DNA of 64,000 nucleotides from Rhizobium sp. 16-488-2b (GTDB taxonomy: Bacteria > Pseudomonadota > Alphaproteobacteria > Rhizobiales > Rhizobiaceae), in the NCBI RefSeq assembly GCF_017741815.1, contig NZ_JAGHMF010000016.1, positions 62,001-126,000 of the forward strand. Direction: 5' to 3'. The position numbers and the translations under genes were made by a program. This document shows positions 34,104-44,197 of this stretch, piece by piece. A model generated the notes under the pieces. It did no database searches. It was not told the DNA's origin and saw nothing but the letters and a program-made list of their open reading frames with translations. How positions within the stretch are numbered: position 1 is the stretch's first letter; every line of letters starts with the position of its first letter.

Positions 34104-35312
34104 TTAGCCCTTGTTCTTGTTGTAGACGTCGAAGAAGACGGCTGCGAGCAGCACGAGGCCCTTGACCATCTGCTGGAAGTCGATGCCGAGACCGACGATC
34201 GACATGCCGTTGTTCATGACGCCCATGATGAACGCGCCGATGACGGCACCGGTGATCTTGCCAACGCCGCCGGATGCCGAAGCACCGCCGATGAAGCAGG
34301 CCGCGATGACGTCGAGCTCGAAGCCGACGCCGGCCTTCGGCGTCGCCGAGTTCAGGCGAAGCGCCACGATCATGCCGGCGAGACCGGCGAGAACGCCCAT
34401 GTTGACGAAGGTGAAGAAGCTCAGGCGCTCGGTGTTGATACCAGAGAGCTTGGTGGCCTTTTCATTGCCGCCCATGGCGTAGATGCGGCGACCAATCGTC
34501 GTGCGGCGCGTGACGAAAGCATAGGCTGCGATCAGCACCAGCATGACGACAAGCACATTCGGCAGACCGCGATAGGTCGACAGCAGATAGCCGAGCGCCA
34601 CGATCGCCAGCGAAACGATGACGTTCTGCGCGATGAAGAAGCCCATCGGCTCGACGTCGATGCCGTGGCTTTCGTTCACCTTGCGGCGGCGCCATGCGAG
34701 GTAGAACAGGATGACCGGCAGGATGACGCTGAGCACCAGCGAGGTGATCTGCGTCGGCACGCCGAAGATGTCGACCATGTCGCCGGGCAGGAAGCCGGTG
34801 GAGATGATCTGGAATTCCTTCGGGAACGGACCGATGTTCTTGCCGCCGAGAACCGTCAGCGTCAGGCCGCGGAACACCAGCATGCCGGCAAGCGTCACGA
34901 TGAAGGACGGAATGCGGTGATAGGCGATGAAATAGCCCTGCGCCGCGCCGATGACGCCGCCGATCGCGAGACAAAGCAAGGCCGCGAGCCAGAAATTCAT
35001 GCCCCAGGAGACGGTGAAGATCGCCGCCAGCGCGCCGACGAAGGCAACGATAGAGCCGACCGAAAGGTCGATATGGCCGGCCACGATGACCAGCAGCATG
35101 CCGAGCGCCATGATGACGATGAACGAGTTCTGGAGAACGAGGTTGGTCAGGTTGACCGGCTTGAACAGGATGCCGCCGGTGTAAAACTGGAAGAACACCA
35201 TGATCGCGACGAGCGCGATGAGCATGCCGTATTCACGAATGTTGCCGCGGATGTAATCGACGACGGAAACGACGTTGCTTTCCTCGTGGCTGGTCGGGTT
35301 GACAGGAGTCAT
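34104..35312 (-). CDS. gguB: Sugar ABC transporter permease GguB
   Basis: An inner-membrane permease of 402 aa with about ten helices (RbsC/MmsB/XylH family). The conserved EAA-like cytoplasmic segment is [24 protein letters not shown] (about 270). [25 protein letters not shown] near the C-terminus is typical. It works with GguA (ATPase) and ChvE (binding protein) to import arabinose, galactose, xylose, glucose and related sugars. The start overlaps the gguA stop by 4 bp. Confidence 0.94.
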   Translation of the reverse strand: MTPVNPTSHEESNVVSVVDYIRGNIREYGMLIALVAIMVFFQFYTGGILFKPVNLTNLVLQNSFIVIMALGMLLVIVAGHIDLSVGSIVAFVGALAAIFTVSWGMNFWLAALLCLAIGGVIGAAQGYFIAYHRIPSFIVTLAGMLVFRGLTLTVLGGKNIGPFPKEFQIISTGFLPGDMVDIFGVPTQITSLVLSVILPVILFYLAWRRRKVNESHGIDVEPMGFFIAQNVIVSLAIVALGYLLSTYRGLPNVLVVMLVLIAAYAFVTRRTTIGRRIYAMGGNEKATKLSGINTERLSFFTFVNMGVLAGLAGMIVALRLNSATPKAGVGFELDVIAACFIGGASASGGVGKITGAVIGAFIMGVMNNGMSIVGLGIDFQQMVKGLVLLAAVFFDVYNKNKG

Positions 35313-36847
35313 TGTTTCTTCTCCCCAGAGCGCATGATGGCGCGCATGATGGTTTCTTGGCTCGCTTCACCCTTCGGCAGTTCAGCGACGATGCGACCTT
35401 CGTTCATCACATAGATGCGGTCGCAGTTGCCAAGCAGTTCCGGCATTTCCGACGAGATCATCAGAACGCCTTTTCCATCGGCAGCAAGCTGGTTGATGAT
35501 AGTATAAATTTCGTATTTTGCACCCACGTCGATACCGCGGGTCGGCTCGTCGAGGATCAGCACGTCGGGATCGGAGAACAGCCACTTGGACAGAACCACC
35601 TTCTGCTGGTTCCCACCCGAGAGGTTGACCGTCTCCTGGTAGATGCCCGAGGAGCGGATGCGCAGCTTCGACCGATAGTCGGTCGCGACCCTGCTTTCCT
35701 TGATGCCGTCGATGACGGTGCTCTTCGAAATCCCCGTCAGATTGGCGAGCGACGTGTTGTGCATGATGTTGTCGGCGAGCACGAGACCGAGGTGCTTGCG
35801 GTCTTCGGTCACGTAGGCGAGACCCGCATCGATCGCCTTGCGAACGGTGCTGGTGTCCACCTGCTTGCCGTCGACATAGACTTCGCCGGTGATCTTGTGG
35901 CCATAGGCCTTGCCGAACACGCTCATCGCGAACTCGGTACGGCCGGCACCCATCAGGCCGGCGATGCCGACCACCTCGCCCTTGCGGACGTTGATGTTGA
36001 TATCGTGCAGAACCTGGCGGTCGCGATGCTGCTGGTGAAACGCGTTCCAGTTCTTCACTTCGAAGATGGTTTCGCCGATCGGCACCGAGCGTGGCGGATA
36101 GCGGTCTTCGAGATCGCGGCCCACCATGTTTCTGATGATGGTGTCCTCGCTGATCTCTTCCTTGTGACAGTCCATCGTCTTGACGGTCATGCCGTCGCGC
36201 AGAACGGTGATCTGGTCGGCGACCTTGCGGATCTCGTTGAGCTTGTGCGAGATGATGATCGACGTGATGCCCTGCTTGCGGAACTCCATCAGGAGGTTCA
36301 GCAGCGCATCGGAATCGCTTTCGTTGAGCGACGCGGTCGGTTCATCGAGAATGAGCAGCTTGACGCTCTTGGACAGAGCCTTGGCGATTTCGACGAGCTG
36401 CTGCTTGCCGACGCCGATGTCGGTCACGAGCGTGTTCGGAGATTCGCGCAGGCCCACCTTGGCGAGCAGCTGCTTGGTGCGGTTGAAGGTGGTTTCCCAG
36501 CTGATGACGCCGCTCTTCGCATTCTCGTTGCCGAGGAAGATGTTTTCCCCGATCGAGAGCAGCGGTACGAGCGCCAATTCCTGGTGAATGATGACGATGC
36601 CGATTTCTTCGGAGTCCTTCAGGACTTTGAAATTGCGGACGTCGCCGTCGTAGAAGATCTCCCCATCATAGGTGCCCGAGGGATAGACACCGGAAAGAAC
36701 CTTCATCAGGGTCGACTTGCCGGCCCCGTTTTCCCCCACAACTGCGTGTATCTCACCCTGGCGAACCTTGAGGTTCACATTCTCGAGCGCTTTTACGCCC
36801 GGGAACGTCTTGGTGATGTTCCGCATTTCGAGGAGTGTATTTTCCAT
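35309..36847 (-). CDS. gguA: Sugar ABC transporter ATPase GguA (two nucleotide-binding domains)
   Basis: A 512-aa duplicated ATPase of the carbohydrate uptake 2 type. Domain 1 has Walker [10 protein letters not shown] (about 37) and Walker [12 protein letters not shown]. Domain 2 has the usual degenerate Walker A ([10 protein letters not shown], about 285), signature LSGGNQQKV and [14 protein letters not shown]. It energises ChvE-GguB import. ATG 36847 is preferred; a TTG two codons earlier is in frame. Confidence 0.95.
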   Translation of the reverse strand: MENTLLEMRNITKTFPGVKALENVNLKVRQGEIHAVVGENGAGKSTLMKVLSGVYPSGTYDGEIFYDGDVRNFKVLKDSEEIGIVIIHQELALVPLLSIGENIFLGNENAKSGVISWETTFNRTKQLLAKVGLRESPNTLVTDIGVGKQQLVEIAKALSKSVKLLILDEPTASLNESDSDALLNLLMEFRKQGITSIIISHKLNEIRKVADQITVLRDGMTVKTMDCHKEEISEDTIIRNMVGRDLEDRYPPRSVPIGETIFEVKNWNAFHQQHRDRQVLHDININVRKGEVVGIAGLMGAGRTEFAMSVFGKAYGHKITGEVYVDGKQVDTSTVRKAIDAGLAYVTEDRKHLGLVLADNIMHNTSLANLTGISKSTVIDGIKESRVATDYRSKLRIRSSGIYQETVNLSGGNQQKVVLSKWLFSDPDVLILDEPTRGIDVGAKYEIYTIINQLAADGKGVLMISSEMPELLGNCDRIYVMNEGRIVAELPKGEASQETIMRAIMRSGEKKQ

Positions 36848-36904
36848 GATCAAAATTCCAGCGCCGTGGCCGTAAGATCGGCCTGGCGTTCTAAAAATCG
36901 GAAA

Positions 36905-36936
36905 CCGGAACCCGCGCGCATAGGCGCGGATTCCGG
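36905..36936 (-). other. Intercistronic hairpin after chvE
   Basis: Arms 36905-36917 and 36924-36936 pair over 13 bp with one G-U on the minus-strand RNA. It sits 12 bp after the chvE stop, with no T-run. Such hairpins after binding-protein genes usually stabilise the upstream mRNA so that the binding protein is made in excess. Confidence 0.6.
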
Positions 36937-36947
36937 CGTTCGTCAGA

Positions 36948-38012
36948 TTACTTCAGCTGGTCTTCTTTGTAGTAGCCGCTGTCGACGAGAACGGTCTTGT
37001 AGTTCTCCTTGGTGACGGCAACCGGCTTCAGCAGGTAGGACGGAACGACCTTTACGCCGTTGTCGTAGGTCTTGGTGTCGTTGACTTCAGGCTCCTTGCC
37101 GGACATGACGGCATCAACCATGGCAACGGTAACCTTCGCCAGTTCGCGGGTATCCTTGAAGATCGTGGAATACTGCTCGCCTGCGATGATCGACTTGACG
37201 GAAGGAACTTCCGAGTCCTGGCCGGAAACGACCGGCAGCGGCTGATCGCCAGAACCATAGCCTACGCCCTTGAGCGAGGAGATGATGCCGATGGACAGAC
37301 CATCGTAAGGCGACAGAACGGCGTCAACCTTGGCGTCGGTGTAGTTAGCCGACAGCAGGTTGTCCATGCGAGCCTGGGCCGTTGCCGGGTCCCAACGCAG
37401 CGTGCCGACCTTGTCCATGCCGGTCTGGCCGGACTTTACGACGAGCTTGCCCGAGTCGATGTAAGGCTGCAGGACGGACATTGCGCCATCGTAGAAGAAG
37501 AAGGCGTTGTTATCGTCAGGCGAACCACCGAAGAGCTCGATGTTGAACGGGCCCTTGCCATCCTTGAGGCCGAGCTTGTCGACGATCGTGCCGGCCTGAA
37601 GAACGCCGACCTGGAAGTTGTCGAAGGTTGCGTAGTAGCTGACGTTGGCCGAATCGCGGATCAGGCGGTCGTAAGCGATGACCTTGATACCGGCGTCAGC
37701 AGCCTTCTGCAGCACGTCCGACAGCGTGGTGCCGTCGATCGAAGCGATGACGAGAACCTTCGCGCCCTTCGTGACCATGTTCTCGATCTGAGACAGCTGG
37801 TTCGGAATGTCGTCGTCAGCATACTGCAGGTCGGTCGTGTAACCGGCGTCCTGGAGCTGCTTGACGATGTTGTTGCCGTCGTCGATCCAGCGAGCGGACG
37901 ACTTGGTCGGCATGGCAATACCGACGAGACCCTTGTCAGCGGCAACAGCCGGCATAACGAACGAAGCAACGCCGAACGCGGCAGCTGCCATCAATGAGAT
38001 AATGGATTTCAT
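36948..38012 (-). CDS. chvE: Periplasmic multiple-sugar-binding protein ChvE
   Basis: A 354-aa binding protein for import of several aldoses; in Agrobacterium it also relays sugar signals to VirA. Signal peptide residues 1-24 (cleavage near AVA-ADK). The mature start [20 protein letters not shown] is the classic ChvE sequence. [18 protein letters not shown] and [23 protein letters not shown] are further family blocks. RBS GGGAGAGAG precedes ATG 38012. It is first in the operon chvE-gguABC-aldehyde dehydrogenase-dehydratase and divergent from gbpR. Confidence 0.96.
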   Translation of the reverse strand: MKSIISLMAAAAFGVASFVMPAVAADKGLVGIAMPTKSSARWIDDGNNIVKQLQDAGYTTDLQYADDDIPNQLSQIENMVTKGAKVLVIASIDGTTLSDVLQKAADAGIKVIAYDRLIRDSANVSYYATFDNFQVGVLQAGTIVDKLGLKDGKGPFNIELFGGSPDDNNAFFFYDGAMSVLQPYIDSGKLVVKSGQTGMDKVGTLRWDPATAQARMDNLLSANYTDAKVDAVLSPYDGLSIGIISSLKGVGYGSGDQPLPVVSGQDSEVPSVKSIIAGEQYSTIFKDTRELAKVTVAMVDAVMSGKEPEVNDTKTYDNGVKVVPSYLLKPVAVTKENYKTVLVDSGYYKEDQLK

Positions 38013-38282
38013 CTCTCTCTCCCTAAGTTAATAAATGCGCGGGCGATCTCCTCGCCCACCCCGAACTGTGGCGGGTTTCGTATTGGATAATACTTCAATA
38101 GCGAGAAACGAAGTAGGTCTCCTCCACGCTCTCACACGTGTTGAGTGCCAACCAGCACACGGCGGCAAACTGGTATGGATTCCTATAACTGTCAAATAGA
38201 ATAAGTGGCAAAAGGCATAACAAATTTGGTATATCGTTAAAAAGTATTACTTTTGATGGAGAGCAATGGGGAGGCTGCAACC
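38013..38282. promoter_or_regulatory. Divergent chvE/gbpR control region
   Basis: This 270-bp gap is AT-rich in its right half. On the minus strand TTGACA (38195-38190) is the best -35 candidate for chvE, but no good -10 follows at normal spacing, as expected for a promoter needing an activator. A hairpin GGGCGA/TCGCCC (38041-38057) lies in the chvE leader. GbpR-type LysR proteins activate chvE from such a region; I cannot fix the exact site. Confidence 0.5.
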
Positions 38283-39287
38283 ATGTCGAGCAATTCAGGG
38301 CATGTGGCATTAGAGAACGTGGATATACAGACAGAGATTTTTGGGGATGACGGCCTTCTGCGGGCGGGACTCAAGCTGAATCACCTGCGGATGATCGTCG
38401 CAATCGAAGATAGCGGCCAGATTTCGGCGGCTGCCGAAGCACTTAACATTTCACAGCCCGCCGCATCGCGAATGCTGTCGGAAATGGAGACCATTGTTAA
38501 GACTCCGCTTTATGAGCGCGTAGCCCGTGGCGTGGTGCTGACCACCTTCGGCGAGGCACTCGCAAGGCGTGCGCGTAAGATCATGTTGGAACTTAGAGAG
38601 GCAAGCCGCGAGATCGCCGAGCTCAGATCCGGCAAGGGCGGATCGGTCTTCATCGGCGCCGTGACGGCGCCCGCCATGAGCCTCGTCGTCCCCGCCATCA
38701 AGCAGATCCGCACGGCGCTTCCCGGCATCGAGGTCAACATCCAGGTCGAGACCAGCAACGTGCTTGCCCGCGAGCTTCTGGCCGCCCGCCACGACTTCGT
38801 CATCAGCCGCATCCCGGATGATCTCAACCCCCGGCTTTTCGAGGTCCAGGAGATCGGCGTCGAACGCGCCTGCCTGATCGTGCGCAGCGGCCACCCTCTG
38901 TTGCAGAAGGGCGTGGCCACCATGGCCGACCTGACGGACTACGACTGGGTCTTCCAGCCGCCCGGCACATTATTGAGACGCACGATCGAGGACATGTTCC
39001 TGTCGCGCGGCGTTGCCGTGCCAGAGAATATCGTCAACACCTCGTCGCTGCTGCTCACCTGCGCGATCATCTGCCAGACCGACGCGATCGCCCCGATCGC
39101 CATCGACGTCGCCCACTTCCTGGCGGCGCAGCGCTCGCGCGCCTCCGATGTTCGTGTGCTGCCGATCGATTTCGAGATCAACGTCCGGCCCTACAGCCTG
39201 ATCACCGCAAGGGAACGCGCCCTGCCCCCGAGCGCGCGGCTGCTTTACGATCTTGTGTTGGCGGAGAGCCGCAAGGGCGGGACCTGA
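38283..39287 (+). CDS. gbpR: LysR-family regulator GbpR
   Basis: A 334-aa LysR regulator. The helix-turn-helix is ISAAAEALNISQPAASRMLSEME (in two parts, about 45-67), with a periplasmic-binding-like effector domain behind it. Placement divergent from chvE is that of the galactose-binding-protein regulator GbpR, which activates chvE when arabinose, galactose or fucose is present. I chose ATG 38283 because GGGGAGG lies at ideal spacing; TTG 38253 and ATG 38256 are in-frame alternatives with no such site. Confidence 0.92.
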   Translation: MSSNSGHVALENVDIQTEIFGDDGLLRAGLKLNHLRMIVAIEDSGQISAAAEALNISQPAASRMLSEMETIVKTPLYERVARGVVLTTFGEALARRARKIMLELREASREIAELRSGKGGSVFIGAVTAPAMSLVVPAIKQIRTALPGIEVNIQVETSNVLARELLAARHDFVISRIPDDLNPRLFEVQEIGVERACLIVRSGHPLLQKGVATMADLTDYDWVFQPPGTLLRRTIEDMFLSRGVAVPENIVNTSSLLLTCAIICQTDAIAPIAIDVAHFLAAQRSRASDVRVLPIDFEINVRPYSLITARERALPPSARLLYDLVLAESRKGGT

Positions 39288-39361
39288 CTGTTTGGATGGG
39301 GCCTCACAAGCCCCACGCCATCTTGGTCGCGTTCTATGCGCATTCGCGCAAGGGAGGCTCC

Positions 39362-39889
39362 ATGCTATTCGGACAATCGCTGTTCCAGTCAGTGCTCGAT
39401 CGGCTGAAGGAGGAGGATGGCGAGTCTGTGGAAGAGGCCGCTCCCGTCTCACACCGCATGCCGGGCTTCACGACGGGCCTCGCCTTCGACGTGATGGAGG
39501 GCGTATCCGCACCCTCGGCGCAGCCCGGCCAGGCCTACTTCGACAATCTCGAATTCGAAACGCCGCGAGAGACGACCAACGACGCCCCTCCGGCTGAGCC
39601 CTCACCCGCGCCGGTGGCCGAGCCACTCCCCGAGATCGAGCCCGAGCCCGAGCCGGTCATGCCGGAGCACCTCGCCCGCACGGCGCTGCCTGAAATCGCC
39701 GCCGAACTGGCGATCTCGGCGAACGACACAGTCCAGAGCCTCAGCGACAAGCGACGCGGCTTCGCCAAGGCCAATCATCCCGACCGCGTCCACCCGCTGT
39801 TTCGCGACAACGCCACCAAGCGCATGACGATCGCCAATCAGCTGATTGACGAAGCGATCCGCCGCAAGACGAGAAGCGCCAGGCGCTGA
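39362..39889 (+). CDS. Protein with a C-terminal J-domain
   Basis: A 175-aa cytoplasmic protein. The last 65 residues look like a divergent DnaJ domain: LPEIAAELAIS, then KRRGFAKANHPDRVHPLF with the essential HPD tripeptide, then RMTIANQLIDEAIRRK. The middle (about 75-110) is a Pro/Glu-rich linker (repeats of EPEPEP). The N-terminal 70 residues match nothing I know. The J-domain would stimulate a Hsp70; the client is unknown. RBS AAGGGAGG precedes ATG 39362. Confidence 0.8.
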   Translation: MLFGQSLFQSVLDRLKEEDGESVEEAAPVSHRMPGFTTGLAFDVMEGVSAPSAQPGQAYFDNLEFETPRETTNDAPPAEPSPAPVAEPLPEIEPEPEPVMPEHLARTALPEIAAELAISANDTVQSLSDKRRGFAKANHPDRVHPLFRDNATKRMTIANQLIDEAIRRKTRSARR

Positions 39890-40156
39890 TTACGCGTCGT
39901 TCTTGGGAGCGTCCTGCGTTTCAGCAGGCTCAGCCGTCTTGTCCTCGACAGCCACTTTTTCCACGGTAGGGTCTGCCGGCTTGTAGGACCAGAGGAGCAC
40001 GTAGGCGGCATAGGCCCCGGCGCCGGCCGCCAGCACCGCCCAGAAGGGATCGCCCCATAAGGCCTCGATCCCGGTCCAGCCGAAGCAGACCGCGACGATG
40101 AGAACGCGCACCCACAGCGCGCGGTAGGCCGGATGGTTTGGATCGATCAGCTGCAT
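39890..40156 (-). CDS. Small two-helix membrane protein (88 aa)
   Basis: Two hydrophobic segments (WVRVLIVAVCFGWTGIEAL, about 13-31; FWAVLAAGAGAYAAYVLLW, about 37-55) are followed by a charged tail of about 30 residues rich in Glu, Asp and Lys. It resembles small rhizobial inner-membrane proteins of unknown function. It is tail-to-tail with the J-domain gene, with stops directly abutting. Confidence 0.72.
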   Translation of the reverse strand: MQLIDPNHPAYRALWVRVLIVAVCFGWTGIEALWGDPFWAVLAAGAGAYAAYVLLWSYKPADPTVEKVAVEDKTAEPAETQDAPKNDA

Positions 40157-40323
40157 CTCATTCCCACATATGAACTGTTACGTGTCTTTAAGATGGTTTC
40201 TTGAAATGTGAAAGGCCCACGGCCTTGACGACGCGCGGATAAAATGGAATGAAAATTCCACAAGGAGATAAATTCGGCCCATCCATTCCGCGAGAAGGCA
40301 AGCCGAATTCAAGGGAGGAAGTC

Positions 40324-41316
40324 ATGACAGTCAGATTTGGTCTTCTCGGCGCCGGTCGTATCGGCAAGGTTCACGCCAAGGCGGTCAGCGCCGACGCGAA
40401 CGCCACGCTCGTGGCCGTCGCGGACGCCTTTCCGGAGGCCGCCAACGCTATTGCATCCGCTTACGGCTGCGAAGTCCGCACCATCGAGGCGATCGAAGCC
40501 GCGAGCGATATCGACGCCGTCGTCATCTGCACGCCGACCGACACCCACGCCGACCTGATCGAGCGCTTCGCCCGATCAGGCAAGGCGATCTTCTGCGAGA
40601 AGCCGGTCGATCTCTCCGTCGAGCGCGTCAAGGCCTGCATCAAGGTCGTGGAAGAGACCAAGGGCAAGCTGATGGTCGGCTTCAACCGCCGCTTCGACCC
40701 GCACTTCATGGCCGTGCGCAGCGCGATCGACGACGGCCGTATCGGCGACGTCGAGATGGTGACGATCACCTCGCGCGATCCGGGCGCCCCGCCGGTCGAC
40801 TATATCAAGCGTTCCGGCGGCATCTTCCGCGACATGACGATCCACGATTTCGACATGGCCCGCTTCCTGCTCGGCGAAGAGCCGGTCGCCGTCACAGCAA
40901 CGGCCGCCGTGCTTGTCGACAAGGCGATCGGTGAGGCCGGCGACTACGACAGCGTCTCGGTCATCCTGCAGACCAAGTCGGGCAAGCAGGCGATCATCTC
41001 AAACTCGCGCCGCGCCACCTACGGCTACGACCAGCGCATCGAGGTGCACGGCTCCAAGGGCATGGTCTCGGCCGAAAACCAGCGCGCCGTCTCGATCGAA
41101 GTCGCCAATGGCGAAGGCTATACCCGCCCGCCGCTGCACGACTTCTTCATGACCCGCTACACCGAAGCCTATGCCAACGAGATCGCGAGCTTCATCGCCG
41201 CCATCGAAAAGGGCGCCAAGATCTCCCCCTCGGGCGCCGATGGCCTCGCCGCTCTGGTGCTCGCAGACGCTGCCGTCCAGTCCGTCAAGGAAGGCAAGCT
41301 GATCAAGATCGGCTGA
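40324..41316 (+). CDS. iolG: Inositol 2-dehydrogenase (Gfo/Idh/MocA family)
   Basis: A 330-aa NAD-dependent enzyme that oxidises myo-inositol to 2-keto-myo-inositol. Rossmann motif GLLGAGRIGKVHAKAV at residues 6-21, catalytic EKPVDLS (about 97), and the substrate-region Asp/His in FRDMTIHDFDMARFLLG (about 170). The length and the N-terminus MTVRFGLLGAGRIG fit rhizobial inositol dehydrogenases. ATG 40324 has GGGAGGAAG upstream. No other iol gene is nearby, so it is regulated alone here. Confidence 0.9.
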   Translation: MTVRFGLLGAGRIGKVHAKAVSADANATLVAVADAFPEAANAIASAYGCEVRTIEAIEAASDIDAVVICTPTDTHADLIERFARSGKAIFCEKPVDLSVERVKACIKVVEETKGKLMVGFNRRFDPHFMAVRSAIDDGRIGDVEMVTITSRDPGAPPVDYIKRSGGIFRDMTIHDFDMARFLLGEEPVAVTATAAVLVDKAIGEAGDYDSVSVILQTKSGKQAIISNSRRATYGYDQRIEVHGSKGMVSAENQRAVSIEVANGEGYTRPPLHDFFMTRYTEAYANEIASFIAAIEKGAKISPSGADGLAALVLADAAVQSVKEGKLIKIG

Positions 41317-41348
41317 CGGTTTTCTCCCGACCGAAAGCCACATAGGAG

Positions 41349-41383
41349 ATGGCCGGGGCCCGACCCGGCCATTTCTCGTTTTT
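41349..41383 (+). terminator. Intrinsic terminator of iolG
   Basis: Perfect 9-bp stem ATGGCCGGG (41349-41357) and CCCGGCCAT (41364-41372), with a T-run at 41379-41383. The remaining 228 bp before the acyltransferase gene show no gene. Confidence 0.8.
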
Positions 41384-41611
41384 GCCGCTGGCGCCGCATC
41401 TACGCTCTAACGCCGCATGTAACAATCGAGTGGTCCGATCACAAAACGCCCCCTGGCGCGGCCCTCGCAAGTGCATTGCCTGCCTTTGTATATTAGCAAA
41501 TTTTCCGCACGTCCGACGTTTGTTACAGCGCCTATAGTCTCTGATTAGCCATTGGTTTCCTTCAATTCTCGGGCCATTCATGTCACCTCCGACGAACTGG
41601 GTGACCAATAG

Positions 41612-42757
41612 ATGGCGGAAATTTCGGGCTCTTCCGGGCGAATTGGCAGCCTCGATGGCTTGCGTGGCATTGCCGCTTTATGGGTGCTGATCGGGCACGC
41701 GATGCTGCTCACCGGATGGCATCTGCCGCTGATCGGCGACCCCGATCTCGGCGTCGATCTCTTCATCATGCTCTCAGGCTTCCTGATGGTGTTTCACTAT
41801 CAGCTGCGCCAGGAAAAGGAGCCGTGGTCGGAGATCTCGACATGGTCGAATTTCTGGACCCGCCGCTTCTTCCGCATCGCCCCGCTCTATTACGTGATGC
41901 TGGCCATCGCCATCGCGCTTGGCCCGGTCATCTTCAACAGCCGCATGGTGATCGACCACTTCCTTGGCGTGATTCCGCAGCTGCCCGAACGCTATCTCGA
42001 CGGGAGCCTCGAGAACGTGCTGCTGCATGTGAGCTTCCTCTTCGGCCTGTCGCCGGCACACGCGTTCCGCACGCCGCTGCCGGATTGGAGCATCAGCCTC
42101 GAGATGCAGTTCTACGCCGCCCTGCCCTTCCTGATGCTCTTAATCCATCGGCTCGGATGGCTGCGCGGGAGCATCGGCGTGGTTGTCGCCGGCGTCGCGA
42201 TCTCCATGGCGCTGCGCCTTGTCGGCATCAATTTCCCGATGCCCGCCTTCCTGCCCTTGAAGATGCACGTCTTCGCATCAGGGATGCTGCTCGCCGGCGC
42301 GCTCAATGCCCGAAGCGGAAGAGCCTTCGTCCACTTCCTCCTGGCGCTGGCCTTCGTGGCGATCCCGATCGGCGGCGGCATGACCGTCATGCGCGAAGTC
42401 GTGCGCCTCATGCTTGTCGTGGCCTTCTTCGCGCTGATCTTCCACACGCATCTGCCGCGCCCGCTGGCAAACCCGCTGAACAGGATTTCCGATTTCATGG
42501 GCAACAGGTTCTGCCACGAACTCGGCGAACTCTCCTTCGGCGCCTATCTGATCCACCTCTTGGTCATGCAGCCCGTCATCGCCTATCTGATCAAGGCGCA
42601 TGGCCACGATATCAGCAACTTCCAGCGATTTCTGCTGTCGATCGCGATCACCATCCCGATCGTCTATGCGCTCTCGGCCGTCGGGCACAGGTTCATCGAG
42701 ATGCAGGGACAGAAGATCGGCAGGACGCTCACGCGGCGCCGGGCGTCGACGGCTTAG
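41612..42757 (+). CDS. Acyltransferase 3 family membrane protein
   Basis: A 381-aa inner-membrane acyltransferase with about ten helices. The conserved start is GSLDGLRGIAALWVLIGHAM (residues 10-29), with the catalytic His in IGHAM. FWTRRFFRIAPLYYVML (about 72) and DWSISLEMQFYAALPFLM (about 155) are typical. Members O-acetylate surface or exported glycans; the acceptor here is unknown. The 3' end overlaps the ROK regulator gene by 4 bp, tail to tail. Confidence 0.92.
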   Translation: MAEISGSSGRIGSLDGLRGIAALWVLIGHAMLLTGWHLPLIGDPDLGVDLFIMLSGFLMVFHYQLRQEKEPWSEISTWSNFWTRRFFRIAPLYYVMLAIAIALGPVIFNSRMVIDHFLGVIPQLPERYLDGSLENVLLHVSFLFGLSPAHAFRTPLPDWSISLEMQFYAALPFLMLLIHRLGWLRGSIGVVVAGVAISMALRLVGINFPMPAFLPLKMHVFASGMLLAGALNARSGRAFVHFLLALAFVAIPIGGGMTVMREVVRLMLVVAFFALIFHTHLPRPLANPLNRISDFMGNRFCHELGELSFGAYLIHLLVMQPVIAYLIKAHGHDISNFQRFLLSIAITIPIVYALSAVGHRFIEMQGQKIGRTLTRRRASTA

Positions 42758-43968
42758 CCGAACCCACCCTGGACGATATCGCCGTCGATGACCGACAGCG
42801 CCCGGTTGAGATGCCCCTCGAACACCAGGAGCGGCTCGTCGAAGACGACCCGCAACTCGGGCATGCCCTGCATCCTGACCATGTGCGACTGGGCAAGCCC
42901 CTCCTCGATGCCGGGCCTCAGCAGATCGTAATAGCGCGTACCGGGCCCGGTGATCGCGACCGGCATCCGTTCGGTGAGACTGAGCAGCCGCGACAGCCCG
43001 TTTCCGAGCGCCAGGCCCGCCTGCCGGAATGCGAAGGCCGACATCCGGTGGCCCTGGCGCGCCCGCGCCGCGATCTTGTCCAGCTCGCCGACGGGCACGA
43101 ACTTCGCCGGGATCGTATCGTCAGGGACTTCGAAGGCCATGCGCAGGATCGCGTAGAACCCGGCATAGGCCTCGATGCACCCCCTGCTCCCGCAACGACA
43201 AAGCCCGCCATTGGCCACATGCAGCATATGCCCGAAATTGGGCGCCGAAATCTCCCGTTCGGCCGGCCCCGCATTGCGGACGATCCCGAGCCCGATACTG
43301 TGCCCCAGCGACAGCGCCGCCAGCGACCGCAGCCCGTCAGGATTGCCCGCATCCTCGCGCGCGCCAAGCGCCGCGGCAACCAGCAGCGTCTCGTTGTCGA
43401 GAATGATCTTCGCCTGCCATGCGGGCCTCAGCGCCGCCTCGAAATCGATCCGGTCGCTGCCGAAGATCGGTGACCACAACAGCACCGCATCATCCGAGCT
43501 CACCAGCCCCTTGCTGCTGATCGAGATCAGCTTGATCTTGTCGCGCGACAGCCGCGAGCGCTCGAGCAGCCGCTCCAGCCCCTCACCAACAGCATCCGCG
43601 AATCGAGCCGCGCCATCGGGATCATGCGAGCGGTCCTCGCCAAACCGGTCGATCAGCGTGCCGGCATAATCCACCAGCGAATATTGCACGCCATCCGACG
43701 AAATGATGACGACGATCAGATAGCCGCTGTCGCGTCGCGGCCGAAACTGCACGCGCGGCCGCCCCCGACCGCTCGCCGCCTGCTGCTCGGACTTCTCGAT
43801 CACCTCGCCCTTCTCGAGATCGGCGGTGATCGCCGAAATGGTGGCGGAGGAAAGTCCGGTGAAATCAGCTATTTCGGTATGGGACAGCGCGCCGTGACGC
43901 CTCAGCGCTGCAAGCACCAGTACGCTGTTGCGCTGGCGCACCAGTTCCGTGCTCGATCTGGTCAGCAT
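42754..43968 (-). CDS. ROK-family repressor (XylR-like)
   Basis: A 404-aa protein. It has an N-terminal winged helix (about 8-70, LSHTEIADFTGLSSATISAI), then a ROK sugar-binding domain with the zinc motif CRCGSRGCIEAYAG (about 270). The ATP-phosphate loop of true ROK kinases is degraded (VVIISSDGVQYSLVD), so it is a regulator, not a kinase. It is divergent from the xylose-type ABC operon, and a 19-bp palindrome lies in front of that operon, the likely operator. ATG 43968 is chosen; the frame is open further upstream but RBS support is weak everywhere. Confidence 0.9.
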   Translation of the reverse strand: MLTRSSTELVRQRNSVLVLAALRRHGALSHTEIADFTGLSSATISAITADLEKGEVIEKSEQQAASGRGRPRVQFRPRRDSGYLIVVIISSDGVQYSLVDYAGTLIDRFGEDRSHDPDGAARFADAVGEGLERLLERSRLSRDKIKLISISSKGLVSSDDAVLLWSPIFGSDRIDFEAALRPAWQAKIILDNETLLVAAALGAREDAGNPDGLRSLAALSLGHSIGLGIVRNAGPAEREISAPNFGHMLHVANGGLCRCGSRGCIEAYAGFYAILRMAFEVPDDTIPAKFVPVGELDKIAARARQGHRMSAFAFRQAGLALGNGLSRLLSLTERMPVAITGPGTRYYDLLRPGIEEGLAQSHMVRMQGMPELRVVFDEPLLVFEGHLNRALSVIDGDIVQGGFG

Positions 43969-44062
43969 GAAGGCCGCCCTATTCCCGCGTGCATTCCACC
44001 CCTCGTTCACACCGTATCTCCAACAACCTCCACGTGAGAGATCATTCACAGGTAGTGCGGTG

Positions 44063-44111
44063 TTGACAGTTGAAAAAATCTCTGACACTTAATTTCTCGA
44101 CTGTCGAGAAA
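44063..44111 (+). promoter_or_regulatory. xylFHG promoter with palindromic operator
   Basis: TTGACA at 44063-44068 is a perfect -35. A weak -10 (ACTTAA) follows at 44087-44092. The palindrome TTTCTCGAC-T-GTCGAGAAA (44093-44111, perfect 9-bp arms) covers the expected start of transcription, where a ROK repressor would block it. Confidence 0.65.
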
Positions 44112-44197
44112 ATAATGAAAACCTTTCCCGACAGCACATCGCGGCGGCCGGAGGAACCACTGGCTGGGGCTGGCCGCATTCTATTCGGGAGGATATT

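Noticed and set aside
39297..39315. TGGGGC/GCCCCA hairpin as gbpR terminator
   Set aside because: Only six pairs, no T-run, and it lies close to the next gene's start.
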